64,000 nt of DNA. Source: Fennellomyces sp. T-0311 (Eukaryota > Mucoromycota > Mucoromycetes > Mucorales > Lichtheimiaceae). Below, piece by piece: positions 12,624-24,500 of this stretch. The stretch covers positions 248,001 through 312,000 of the forward strand of contig JALLLT010000011.1 of the NCBI GenBank assembly GCA_025266875.1. The letters are read 5' to 3'. A model generated the notes under the pieces. It did no database searches. It was given only the letters and a program-made list of their open reading frames with translations, and was not told the origin of the DNA. Position 1 is the first letter of the stretch. Each line of letters starts with the position of its first letter. The translations under genes were made by a program, and so were the position numbers.

Positions 12624-13172
12624 TGTACTATTTCGTTTTCTGTAATTAATTTTGTGTGTCTTTACAACTACATCACGGCATTATTCCCTAATATATATAA
12701 TGGTTTATTTTTGGTACACAAATTTTTGGTTGTTTCCTTGGTGACCCATTGAAGTCATAATCTATCTACAATAATAATGTCACAGATATATAAGAACGAA
12801 GGAAAGCATAATACAAAAGCAGTAGACTTCAAAGAATGGGAAGGGGAGCGGAGAAAAAGTACAATAGATGACAAAAAAGAAACATATGGGCATATAGATT
12901 GGATACTGTACAAATGAGCGAAATGGAAAATAGATACAACATAAAAAATACAGAGGACTATGTAAAAAGAAAAAAGATTTTCTGGCAAATTCGGCATTTG
13001 CCGTTGGATACCTGGAAAGGCGAGAAGAGGAGGGTATGTAGAAAAGAAAAACAAGGTAGGAATGGGTGAAGCATCAAAATATATAAAGCGAAGGGGATGT
13101 TACAGAGGACTTTTTGTATGTACAGAAAGAGGTTTGGGGTATAGGAGCGAAATAATAACAAAAAAAAAGCAC
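12624..13172. other. intergenic region between two convergent genes
   Basis: About 550 bases of AT-rich, purine-rich sequence between the stops of two convergent genes. It probably holds both 3' untranslated regions; no other feature is seen. Confidence 0.6.
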
Positions 13173-14771
13173 TTAGCAAGAAGACGCTCGACCTCTTGTT
13201 TTGATAGCGCGGCGCTGTGCACGCTCAATAACCACTAAGATATAAAATGTATGAGTCACAAGATGCTGCAGAGTTTATATAACACTAATGAGCAACTTAC
13301 AGCGACAACGTCTCTTATCGACTTCTGTCACGGGACAATCATGGACGAGATAGCCTTCGTGCGTCTTTGCATGCAGATCAGTTTGATCGAGCGAAGCCAG
13401 ATGTTCAAGCGAGCGCCATAAACCGATGCGGGATGCATAATGGACAGCTGTCCAACCTATTAGTAAGATTAGTATTTAAGTTTTAAGGTAGGGCGGAGTA
13501 GGCCACCTACCATTATTATCTGCATGGTTCACATCAATCTTGTCGGAATCAATAAGGCATTTTGCGACTTTCTCATGGCCGTTCATCAAGGCAATGTGGA
13601 GTAAGGATCGGTTGGACGCGTCCATCATGTCGGTTCGGACGGATTCCAATGCGCTGCTTAATTCGGAAAGATCGCCTCGCGTACAAACATCGACAAGCAC
13701 CACCTGCGGATCAAAACGAACTTGACGACGTTGCGGTGGCTGGTCTTCTTCTTCATCATCTTCTGCGTCGTCGTGGGCAATTTTTCGAATGGCTGGGAAA
13801 CAAGCGGGCCGAGTAGGAACGGGGGAAGGTGGGGAGGGTGGGAACCCCACAACGACGGTACCATCATGGTCGGTTGGTGACCACGGCGGTGGTGAGGCCG
13901 AAAAAGTGTGCTTCTCAGCGATTGTCATGGGAGACGGCGGCGGAGTCCACAGATCATCCGATTTTATTGTACTCTCCTCGGTGGAAGACAATGAAGAAAA
14001 CGATGACGACGAGGACGATGAAGAGAACGACATGGGGGACATGCGCATGATACGATGGTGGTCTTCGGTCTTTTTGTCAAAATACTCTGGCGCAATCAAA
14101 TCGTCATGGTGCTGAAGGACCTTTGGAGCCATGGTGGAGCGTTCGGCGGCCTTTTTGAGTAGCATGGAAGGTCTGGTGTGGATCGGCTTAGAAGGGGTTG
14201 TTGCTGTTGCTAACAGAGCCAAGCAATCGGGCGTCGCACAGTCCTTTGGAGCGACGAGTCGGGCATTCCGGATCGTACAATCGGCGCCCAAGTCGACAAG
14301 GAGTCGCACAAGCCGAGGCATATTCCAGAAACACGCCAGGTGCAGGGTCGTGTTCCGGTGGCCCCAGATGTGGTTAACAAAGGGAGCGAGATCGGATTCA
14401 TGCCTTGAAAGATACGTGAGCATGGGCATCACCAATGATAGAGATTTCTGCACGAGAGCCAGCTGGAGGGCATTCAGATCGGTCACTGCCTTGCCAAACT
14501 TGCGCACGGCCTCTTGTCGAACGTGGATGGGGAAATGTATGACACGCGACTTTTGCGAAGGTGTGTAGAGTGCCGGGTCGTTGGACAGACGCGACGTCAG
14601 AAGGACACGCGTGAGGACATGGCTGGGGGTGGACTCGCACAGACGCGCAAACTCGTCCTTGGCGTCGTTCTGGATGATGGTTTGCAGTGTTCGCCATACA
14701 CGGAGCGGCGAGCAGCAGGATGGGGACGTGCATTGCTTTCGTGGAGGGCTGTCGTGATACACGGCGGCCAT
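13173..14771 (-). CDS. ankyrin-repeat protein with RVxF motif, MYPT-like PP1 regulatory subunit
   Basis: Complement of exons 13511..14771, 13301..13456 and 13173..13234, 492 residues. An N-terminal ankyrin-like unit (HRNTTLHLACFWNMPRLVRL) precedes a Ser/Pro-rich low-complexity middle and a DDEEE stretch. Then RRQVRFDPQVVLVDVCTRGD is followed at once by ankyrin repeats (SLLHIALMNGHEKVAKCLI; DNNGWTAVHYASRIG, completed across intron 1). An RVxF followed directly by a capping helix and ankyrin repeats is how MYPT1-family subunits wrap PP1, so a PP1-targeting role is likely. The start at 14771 (MAAVYHDSPP) is the first ATG after a long CT-rich leader. The last coding exon is 62 bases, and both introns have regular GT..AG ends. 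Confidence 0.8.
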
Positions 14772-16785
14772 CGGTGGATAGATATGTATATGTATGTGAG
14801 AAAGGGCCAGAAAGAAAAGAGGAGAAGAAAGAAAAGCAAAAGGGAAAGGGAAAAAGCGATGCTGGTCTTTTATTTGCTGACGGTGGGAGAGTAGGAGAGA
14901 AGGTTGGAAGAGTTTAAAAAAGAGAAGCGAGAGAGGCACAATAAAATCTTTTTTTTTCCTATCCACACCAGCCAGACAAGCGCGCGCAATCAAGATGAAC
15001 ACAAAACATGCAGGACATGTGGCCTCCCCCCGACTCGTCAAAGTCCAGCATTTTAGTAAAAAGGTCCTTCCGGGTTCCGTGCTGGGGAAACTTGAACCTG
15101 TGCGACCTTACCCAAAAAAAAAGACCGACCGTCTTTGGCGATTCCGCTCGATCCATCATTGTCCTGCTCACCCGCCTCTCATTTCACCGTGTTTATCGCC
15201 AGCCTCACGATAACGGAGCTTGTTGGGGGGTTGGACACTTGTATGACCGATCCCTAGGGCTCGGATGATCTGTGCTTGGCCTCTTCGGAGATCCAATCCG
15301 CCATCATCCCGCTACTGTTCAAGCCAGATCATATAAAAGAACGAGCGTGTGAGAGGCATACATCATCACCAACGTTTTTTTAGAGACGACCGCCACGGAA
15401 CTGGTCCTCCGTGATCTCCCTTATGGCCCACTCCGTTTTTGTTGCACGGCCACGGTCTGCTGAAAAGCCCTGGACTGTCCCAAGTTCGATGGCCCCAAAC
15501 ATGAGAGGGTGCTTTTTTATCAAAAATGACGAAACCTTGTTTTCCCGCGTTCCTTCTTTTATATTTCCAGAAAGTGGATGTCTGTCCCTCGTCATCGCAA
15601 GAGGCGTGCGTCTTGCATTTTTTTATATATTGACCAAAAATAGATTTGTCTCGCTCGTAAGCGATCTTCCATATGCCTATATTTATGACTTTGTCTTATC
15701 TCCTTTAACCGCAACAGGCAAAAGCGCGTTTCTGTTTAGCCACAATTTCATTGGATTCTTTTATATATATGTGGGTACACACAGACATGCGAGATTTAAT
15801 AGAACAATCCAGATCTTGAATGAAAAACTAGGGAGCTTGTCACAATATGCCCATTTCACGTCAGCCCTTCTCGCAGACTGTTGCCAGAATAGTTACACCG
15901 ACAACTTCTTGGCTTCTTTTGCCATGACAACAGCAAGTAACGTAGTAGCAAAAACACACACAGACACTTGAAGTATTTATACGAGATAACGGTTATAAAA
16001 GGTAAGCCGCGACTGCAACAACTGGGGCATACACATCTATATATACTCAAAGCGTAAAGAGATGAGGTGCCAAACTTGGTGCAACTTGATGTGGGGAGGC
16101 GCTACAATAGGAAAGCGGTGTACTCGGGTGTGTAATATTTCATTCGGGGGGTCGGCCAAAGGTTTACAAAAAGGCCCGTGACTTAATTGAGTTGTGTTTT
16201 CCCTTATGTCAACAACACATACAAATAGATCCGTGTTTGTTTTCACTCCGAGAGTGTTAAAGAAAAAAAAAGTGACGAAAGGCTTTTGTGGAGTCAAAGT
16301 TTCAAGGAACCTTGGATGACGAGTAGCATGTCATTTGATGGGGGAATGCACGGCCACTTGGAACAATGCATGCAACACTCAACCCAGCCCCTGAAGGTAC
16401 GTGCCTTGGTCAGCTTTGACTGGTTCGGAATAACATTGCCGAAAAAAAAACCAGAGAAACAAAAAAAAAGGCGTGAAAGGCCTCATTTACCATGAATTTT
16501 TTCGTTGTGCCTTTTAAATATAACAGTGACACATTTTTACAAAAAGAAGCCCACTCGCCAGCTCTATAAAACAATACATACATTTCGTTTGGGTCGTTGT
16601 TTTGCAAGGCTGCAAGAAATTAGCACTATTTTTTTTTTCGAGGCGCGCTTAGTTGTGTGTGTGTGTCGTGTGCCACCTCAGCACTTTCTTTTTTTGTTTT
16701 TCATCATACAGACGCACTCTTGGCTTACTGCGCCCGACCACGGTGCAACTTTTTTTCTAACGCCCATTGTCGAGTTAGAGCCATC
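14772..16785. promoter_or_regulatory. 2 kb divergent intergenic region
   Basis: This spacer separates two divergent genes and must contain both promoters. It begins with a GA-rich stretch (leader of the ankyrin gene on the minus strand) and ends with T-rich and C-rich sequence before 16786. A long frame at 15411-15971 (plus) has no coding character. TATA-like runs occur at about 15625 and 15765 but cannot be assigned. Confidence 0.5.
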
Positions 16786-18336
16786 ATGTCGACAGAAAAT
16801 TTCGTCGGTTCAGTGTTTGAATCGGAACATCCACGGAAAACCTATGACTACAGACAAGACAAGGCAACCGAGCCAAGATTCCATGTAAGCTTCTTTGCAA
16901 TGGACCACCCGCACCCCTTTTTTTTCTCCCTCCTTCCCATTTATGCATTGCGCATGTTCCTTGCATCAGTGCAACTTATCCAGCATGTTAGTTCTGGTCG
17001 GATTCAAAGTATTCAACATTCCTAGTCCTGGCGACACTATTCGAAGCGGCGGTTGTTATTGCACTGGAATCGGTGATATTTGCAAAGTTCATCAACTCTG
17101 AGTAAAAAAAAAGCACACGCACGACGACACACAGGCGCTGTTGCTGAATGCTTCGATAGGTTTTCAGAGAAACTTGGGCAAGGTATCCCGGTGTATCTGA
17201 TGATTTTTATCCTTTGCCAAGTATATCAAGTCGGCATAGCGTGGGATGCTGCAAGTGTTTATTATACGCACATATATATATATAACGCATGCAGTCGCAA
17301 TTCTAACTCATATACATTGTTTAGGTGCGCATGCAAAACACCATCCAGGTCATTGCGTTCATCCTGCTCAACCTGTGCTGTCTTATCTACGCCGGATTCC
17401 AGTTCCAGCAGATATCCGACGCCATGAAGGAAATCCAACCTGAGGACCCTGATCTTCGCGACGAGTTGAAATGGCTGATTACCCGCCTGCTGATTGTCAA
17501 TGTGGTCGTGATCGGTGTCTGCGAGCTGCTCTACCTCTACCTCGGCGCCAGACTGTATCAGGAATTTGGGTAAATTCGACGACGATAGGCGACAAATGTA
17601 GCAGCTTGGTATTAAATCGTATTTTAGCTGGCGGATCTATAAAAAGATTGGCGCTGATCCTGGAATTCGAAGCAAGTAAAGAGGGATCGTCCATGTGAAA
17701 GGGTGGAACTAACACGCTAACGGATAGACATGTATCGATGGTACCAGATTCTGCTGACCATCCTCAAAATCGACATGTTCTTCTTTCTGGGCTACTCGAT
17801 TCAGTACCTGGTGCTGGTGCTTCATGCCGGAGACGTCGAATTCCCGCTCACCATCGTTGCGCTGCCGTTAATATGTCTTTTCCTGATATTAGCCGTGTAT
17901 GCAGTAAGTGAACGAGCCTCTCTCTCTCTGTGTGTGCTCTTTTTCGAAACTGATAGATGCCCCGCCCTCCTCTCTCTTCCAGGTGCGTCACGAATCCAAA
18001 CCTCTGGTGATCATCTTTTTTGTTGGCCTGGCCGCCGGGTGCGCGTACTTTATATTTAAACTCGTACGCATGTACACGCCATCTGAAGCCGCCAAATACA
18101 TTTATGTAAAAAACTTTTTGACCTTTTTTGGTAAGTTTTTAAATGTTTTTGTTTTGGTTGCCTTCTGACTTTGTATTATAGCAAGCGTCTCTTTGGCACT
18201 GCTGGTGCTCACCATCATTAATGCAGCATTCTGCTGGTCCAACTTTGACAAGGGCCTGAAGCAGCATTTACTTCGCGATCGAAACGAAGCTGCGTTGACA
18301 CAAAATGCAGGTGACAGAACGCTTTCTTTGGATTAA
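16786..18336 (+). CDS. UPF0658-type multi-pass Golgi membrane protein
   Basis: Exons 16786..16884, 16992..17101, 17160..17250, 17325..17569, 17628..17671, 17728..17903, 17983..18130 and 18182..18336 give 355 residues. Several transmembrane segments are clear: STFLVLATLFEAAVVIALES, IPVYLMIFILCQVYQVGIAW, the one after NTIQVIAFILLNLCCLIYAG, LLIVNVVVIGVCELLYLYLG, ILLTILKIDMFFFLGYSIQY and others. WDAVRMQNTIQVI, GADPGIRNMYRWYQ and KIDMFFF match the fungal UPF0658 Golgi family as I remember it, and the end (RTLSLD) is also family-like. Two introns (17251..17324 and 17672..17727) need a GC donor, GCAAGT in both cases, to keep the frame. The molecular role of the family is unknown. Confidence 0.82.
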
Positions 18337-18842
18337 GCACCTATTTCTCCCTCTCCGTCCCCCTCCAGAAACACACCCACACATACACACACAAACCTCC
18401 CCCTTTTTTTGCATCGATAGTCTCTCTCTCCCTCTCCCTCTCTCTCTCTTTCTCTTCTTACATAGTCTGTACTAATAATCTCGCATTCGTTTTTTTGTTT
18501 CCTTATAAAGACGCCATAATTTAAATGATTTTCGTGAGTCTAAACCAGCTGCTGCATTGTATATGAGGTGCATCCACCGCGTGCCCATTACAAGCATCTG
18601 ACAACATGGTCGGAAAGGAGACATTAATGTTGATTCTTTGTGACCAGTCCTGATAATATTATGGTATTTAAATAACGGTGGAATAAGGATGGGGGGAGAT
18701 AGATCGGGGGGCGTGCTAAACCCTGCAACAAATGCAACAACCGCATGAGCCTATTGTACAAAATTAAAGAAGTAATAAAAAATCCAACAAGTAAACAGAA
18801 GTCTATCTGTTATAAATAAAATTAAGAAAGAAAAAAGAGATT
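18337..18842. other. intergenic region between convergent genes with a CT microsatellite
   Basis: About 500 bases between two convergent genes. The CT tract is listed separately; the rest is AT-rich, with no gene seen. Confidence 0.6.
18421..18456. repeat. CT microsatellite, slightly imperfect
   Basis: A run of TC dinucleotides broken by a few extra C or T, in the 3' region of the UPF0658 gene. Confidence 0.85.
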
Positions 18843-21273
18843 TTAAAGAGTGATAACGTTTGGATCACCATTCTATCGTCAGCACAAAATGTCAGTCAGT
18901 GTTGCAACGGGCGCTGTCATCAAAAGAGAACTTACAAATGGATGCCGCCAGCCGCATTGGAAATCGTGCTTCTTGTACGTTCGTTCGTGACTCGTCGACG
19001 TGTTGAAGCCGATATGATACATCAGTAACTTTTTGCTTGTCACTAGGGTTTCGCTGCACTCGCTGCACTCGGCCAGTTCGCCCGCCAGACACTTTTGCAA
19101 GACAATATCTGGCGGGGTCTCTGTGTACTTGAGCAGCAAACCCGACACCAATTTGGCAATTTTGGGCTTCATGAACAAGCCGCTATTGTTACAAAATGCA
19201 AGTAAAGTGAGAAGGGGCTGACGTTGTTATTCTTTGTTGCGAATTAATTTACCTGCCACCGGTACCAACAAACACGCCGCAATGGCCCGGAACCCGCTGA
19301 TTGGCGGCATAGACCACATTTTCAATCTGGCGCCATTCGTTTTCGCCGCACACGGGGAAATCGTCTTCCAACAAGGCAATGTATGTGCTTTGGTAGCTAT
19401 CGGCCACCAGACTCAATGCCTTGCTGACGTGCAAACGTTGGTCAAACATGTCACCGTCTTCGCGGACCCATTTCAAATAACGTTGGCCTTTCGCGTCATT
19501 GGAAAAGTGTTCCTTGGCAACGTCGTACTGCGTGTGATTGGTGAAGTGCGTGTAGACCAGACCTTGGATTCGGTCGTACAGCGAGCCAGGTGCCGGGTCG
19601 GTCGGCCAGTTGGCGAGATACGAATCCAACGTACGCGATAGGTACGCCGGGTCGCCGCGACGTGGGGCTGTCATGACAACAAATGTAAACATATACCGGT
19701 CGTGGGTCACTTGATTCAAGATGGTCGGATCGACAAATGTCTCCCGGGTATAATATGCGTTGCACATGAGCAGGACAGGCAACGTGATCATGACTACTAT
19801 GGCACCTTTTTTGACAGCAGACCATAGGATCCGCCAAAGTGGCATCCGTCGATGGTACGCGAATGGCTCGTTCATCTTTTCTTCTTCTTGTTTTTTCAAT
19901 AACTGTTTTTCGGTCGCTTCTTCTTCTTCTTCGTCCTCCTCTTTTTCTTCTTCTTCATTGAGCCATGTGCATTCGCGCGCAAGACACGTCTGGATGACAA
20001 TCGTCATGACGTATCCGGTCAGCAAGCCGGTCAAGGACCACCACAAGATGTTCTTGACCGTGTAATTGACCATCAGCATGAGCAGCTGCAACACGACTTT
20101 GCGAACGGTGATCTTGTGGTTGGACTCTTCGGGGCCGTACATCAGGATATACTTGTCATCGATGCTCAGCGACTGTACAATGAGCAGCGCAAAGAGAAAT
20201 GGGGCAAGGCCTTTTATAGGGCTGCAATGAGTACAGGTATGCACACATTACACAAAAAAAAAGAAACAGTTACCTTGGTTACACTCGTGCAATGAGTCGC
20301 TGAAGAACAGGGTGGGAACGGCAAACCCAGTCGATTTTGAAAACAGGTAGCCAATTCCTTGTCTGGTCATGCACACCGACAGTATAATGCCGACCAGTAC
20401 TTTAACGAATCTGCGCGTGCCTCCCAGCATATGGGCCAGGGACTCTTCAAACAGCCCGAGAATCAAAATATTCCAGGCGAACAGGAGGAAGGTGTGCAGT
20501 GATCCGGTGAAGAGAAAGGGCGACAGCAGCAGATTGGCGATTTCGAGGCGGTGGATCACGAACGAAGGCGAGGAACATTTGAGGTGGAACAGTCCCACAA
20601 AGTTGAGGGCCGAGACGATGAGCGATATGCCAATGATGTATCGAGTGATCACAGGCAAGGGCCACAAACACAGCAGCTTCTGCGATTTGGGCTTGACCTT
20701 GTCATCGATGGGCCGCTTGTCGTCGTGGGCGTTGAAAGTGAGCAGGGGAGTGTTGGTTTGTGGTTGAGGGATAGGCTTTGGCGCGGTAAGTGAAATGTGC
20801 CCTGCCGAGGATTGCTTTCGATGGTGGCGCACACTGTACAGCGAATTTTTTCGGGCATGTTTTCGCTTGGGTCTGATGTTGGCCGACGATGGCATACCAA
20901 GCAACCAGTTGGGCATTGTTCTCGGATTCGCGTATGCAGGCGCGTACAGCGGCATGCCAGGCAAATAACTGGCCAATGACACCGGGTAACTCGGCAGCGG
21001 CACTGGGGCAGTTCTGGAGCGTTGCATGGGGGTCTCATTGGGTGTCTCGTCAGGCGTAGGTGGAGGGGGGTCGACGATGGGTGTTTCGGTAGTGCGCGGA
21101 TGATGAATGTCGACGTGAGGCAATTCGGCGGGGGCGGTGGTGGGCGACGATGACGCAGACCTGGACACCTCTTGCACGAGTCGAACGGAGCCAAACATTT
21201 TAAAGAGAGTGTCCCGCATTGTTTTCAATGGTTTGTGGTGGATAAAACGCGGGAGGGTAAGGATGGGATACAA
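18843..21273 (-). CDS. rhomboid-like membrane domain fused to a glycosyltransferase-like luminal domain
   Basis: Complement of exons 20274..21273, 19253..20210, 18936..19182 and 18843..18872, 744 residues. About 190 residues of Pro/Ser/Arg-rich cytosolic sequence come first. A rhomboid-like membrane bundle follows, with RLEIANLLLSPFLFTGSLH, GLFEESLAHMLGGTRRF and ECNQGLAPFLFALLIVQSL. There is no GxSG serine motif, so it should be a pseudoprotease of the UBAC2/TMEM115/derlin type. After an acidic EEEEKEEDEEEEE linker and one more membrane segment comes a domain with VVMTAPRRGDPAYLSRTL, YIALLEDDFPVCGE (a DxD-like acidic motif) and GVFVGTGGSGLFMKP, completed across intron 2. This part resembles MGAT4/PGAP4-like glycosyltransferases. 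The last exon has only ten codons. Domain assignments rest on motifs alone; the activity is inferred. Confidence 0.75.
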
Positions 21274-21519
21274 AAATCCAGGGCAATCAGCAAGGCTCTA
21301 GTTTATTTGTCTGGAAAGGAATGAAGGAAGGACTGGACAAACAAACGAGCGACAAGAGAAAGAGAAGAGAATTAGGGAGAGGGGGAAAAAGAGACGAAGG
21401 CAAAAAAGAAAGATAAAGGGGAGAGAGGAAAAAGAGAACGGTGGGGGCCAGGAGGGGCAAGCGGGAATTTGAGTACAAGAGCACACACCGTGCAACACAC
21501 CCCGATATTTGCTCGCTTG
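21274..21519. repeat. strongly purine-biased tract (plus strand)
   Basis: Roughly 21310-21470 is almost pure A/G on the plus strand, that is, C/T on the transcribed strand. It lies immediately upstream of the rhomboid-glycosyltransferase gene, where pyrimidine-rich leaders are typical of this genome, and downstream of the UBX-LRR gene on the same strand. The two genes are only about 250 bases apart. Confidence 0.7.
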
Positions 21520-24500
21520 TCACACCAGCGCTTCCTCTTCGTCGTCCTCGTCTCTGCTGATCCCAAGCAGCCGCACCGGTTTCAGATGCTCCAGCACTAA
21601 GAGCGTTATGAGTTCAAATTGGATGCCAATATATCATCATCATCACGCCGCTATTACCCTGTAAATGGCGCAGGCATTGCCGACTAACATGCGTATGGTC
21701 CAAATTAATGTTTGTGAGGTTCACCATGCCTAATTAGACGTTGCTTATATTTTTCAATTTCCGGCCATCTCTCGACGTTGGATCATCGCACGTACCCTTG
21801 AGTCCTCGCACGCCGGCGTCCGAGACGAGCGAGCACTGCGCCAGGTTCAGTGTGCGCAAGCATCTCGTGAACCCCGTCTGCTCAAAGTCTCCCAACAGCA
21901 TCAGTCCGGCGTTGCTCACTTGCGTTCGACTCAGGGACAATGTATCCAATTTGGTAAGCACTAAAAAAAAAGATCAGCCTCGTAGATCACCAAACTGCTA
22001 ACGTTGCACATGCCTATGAGTTGTGATATGCCCGCGTCCGACACTGCTGTGCGATCAAGAAATAGCTTTCTCAAATCGCTCAAGCCTTTTTTAATAACCG
22101 TAATTAATTCTTGTTAAATTTCAGCACTTCTTTTTTTTTTACCAGAAAGCTTGGAGACGCCCTCATCGCTGATCTTGGTGCCATCCAAACTCAAATATTG
22201 CAGTCGTTTCATCCTGGCAATAGAGTCGGCCCCCTCATCCGTAACTTGAAAACTTGTCAGATCCAGGTGACGCAGGGGCAATTCTTAAATCCATGTACAT
22301 AAGTCTACTACTTGCAACTCTTGTCTGATTCTTTACCCGCATATCTCGTCAACACACCGTCCAGATCCTGCTCACGACTGGGGAATTGAATCATTTCCAA
22401 ATGACGCAAGTCTTCACGAGTTTTTTAGCTTTCCAATGCTTCCAACATTTTGCACTTTTGTACCTTTGGCAAACCATCCCAGACCGCGTAGTGTGATTTG
22501 GCTGCATCCCGCTAACCTGAGTTCGCGCAATTCCTTGTACGCACAGATCGTTTGGATAGCATCATCATCTGTCAAACGAGTATGACTGATGTCCAACAAC
22601 TGCAGATTCACTAGTTTGGGTCGTGATACCGCCGTCTGTCGACCGATACCCGTTGACGCTAGTCCCAGTGACACAAGTCCAGAGAATGCTGTGTAAAAGT
22701 TAACTACACCAGGGTTTTTGCTTTAGTCATAACATTACCGTCATTAATCAGCATCAGTGTATCGCTTGACTTGACTGCAGGGCACCCATCCAACAACAAT
22801 GTTTCCAAGCTGTCTTTGAAACATGCATTCGCCACCAAATACTGCAGCCCGGCGTCCGTGATCTTGGTTTTTGACAGGTTAAGATATTTCAACTGAGATA
22901 GTCCTGCAATACCCCTCGTTTTTGTTAGAAACAATCCCTGCATTTTGGCTTTATGTATGCTTTACTCGTCAGACTGCGTATGCCTTTATCAGTAACCTTG
23001 CAGTTGCTCGCATCCAGGTACTCCAAGTTTCTCAGCCCTTTTTTCTTATGGTCAGTATATCCGTCTTGAGTGCGTCGCTGCATCTACCTTCAAGAAATCG
23101 CACTCCAGAGTCCGTAATCACATCGCAGCCCTTCAAACTCAGCTTCACCATTGTGCTTGACGAGTTTGATAAGCTGAGTTCTTGCAACAGGGAGTCCGTT
23201 GCATAAACGTACGAATCCAGGATTACATTCTGCAGATAACTATGCAACACACCATTTTGCATGAAAAAAAAGAGTCCTTTTTCTTCACTTTTTTTTTTGG
23301 TGCATACCAGTGATCCGCCAATCTCTTCATTGAAACCCTTTCCAATTTTCGTGAATGAATCAATTGTGCTAATAGCAGCTCTGATATTTTGGGCGATGCA
23401 TAGATGAGATTTCTGACCCGTGAGCGCGCCTCCAGGGTTGGTTGGGTTAATAGCCCTGCAGCTTGTGTGTTATTTTCTGGATTAGGAACTCGATCTGCGT
23501 TATCTGTATACCTGCGACGGATACAGCACATGTGTCCCTCAACGAACGAATATCGCGAGTCTTCCCACGTGCATGTTGTTGTTGTGGTGGAGATGTTGCA
23601 GCACCGCGTCGTTCAATCGCCGACAACATATTCTGACGACTCACAGGTTCATCCACTTGTGATCAGTTAGTGTTTGTTGTTGTTGCGGTTGTTGTTTTCG
23701 GGGACAAACAATTACCTTGCTGTTGCTGTTGCTGCGGCTGATCCTGGTTGTCCTCTGTTAGCCGATGGCCCCCGGTGCCCCAGTTCCAGTTTGGATTGGT
23801 GACTCTGCCGCGTCGAGCAAAGGGCACCCTGCCCACTGGAGGTCGATGCGGATTGATGGCCGGATGATCAAATGCGTCGGGCATTTCTTCGTCCTGCGAT
23901 TCTTCATCTGAAGACTGTGGACGGTCACCGTCGGATGCTTCCTGCATTTCTACATCTTGACCCCTTATCTGAAGAACCTGCATGAATCAGTGGCGGTCTT
24001 TTTTCGGATGTGTGATAAAGTACATTATTGTTTGATTCCTGGACCTCCGCCGGTGCGTGATGCTTGTTTTTCCTTTCAGTGTTATTGTCAAGAGCCTCTA
24101 TTTCTTTTTCGCTTACTTGAGGCTGCCATCGGATCACGTTCAGGGAGACGTTTGGAACGAAACCTTCTCGGCGTACTGGATTGGCATATTGCTCCTTTTT
24201 TTTACGTATACGCTTACCTGCATCTCGTACAGTCATTGACTCCTCATCCTCCGTGAATTCGCGTTTTGGGAAAGCCTGGAACATCCCCTTTAATACAAAG
24301 TTTCATCCAAGGTTTGTGTTTGAACGTACAGAAATCAAATGGATCTGTTCTGCTTCCTTTCCTTCCTTTTCCTTGGCAAATGCGAATAGTTCTGAGAGCA
24401 ATGCCGTTGCTTCGAATTCATGTCGAACTGCCGATCCATCACTCAATTTGAACTAGAGCCACTGCTGAGAACCTTTGTTTTGCATGAATTTCCCTTTTAT

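Noticed and set aside
15411..15971. 186-codon open frame on the plus strand
   Set aside because: No family resemblance, composition like its AT/GC-mixed surroundings, poor start context, and it lies in a divergent promoter region.
18421..18456. Regular CT repeat considered as an array of repeats and spacers
   Set aside because: It is a simple dinucleotide microsatellite; no CRISPR-like repeat-spacer pattern exists in this eukaryotic window.
19234..20065. Long plus-strand frames opposite the glycosyltransferase part
   Set aside because: They are antisense shadows of a strongly supported minus-strand gene with splice sites and domain motifs.
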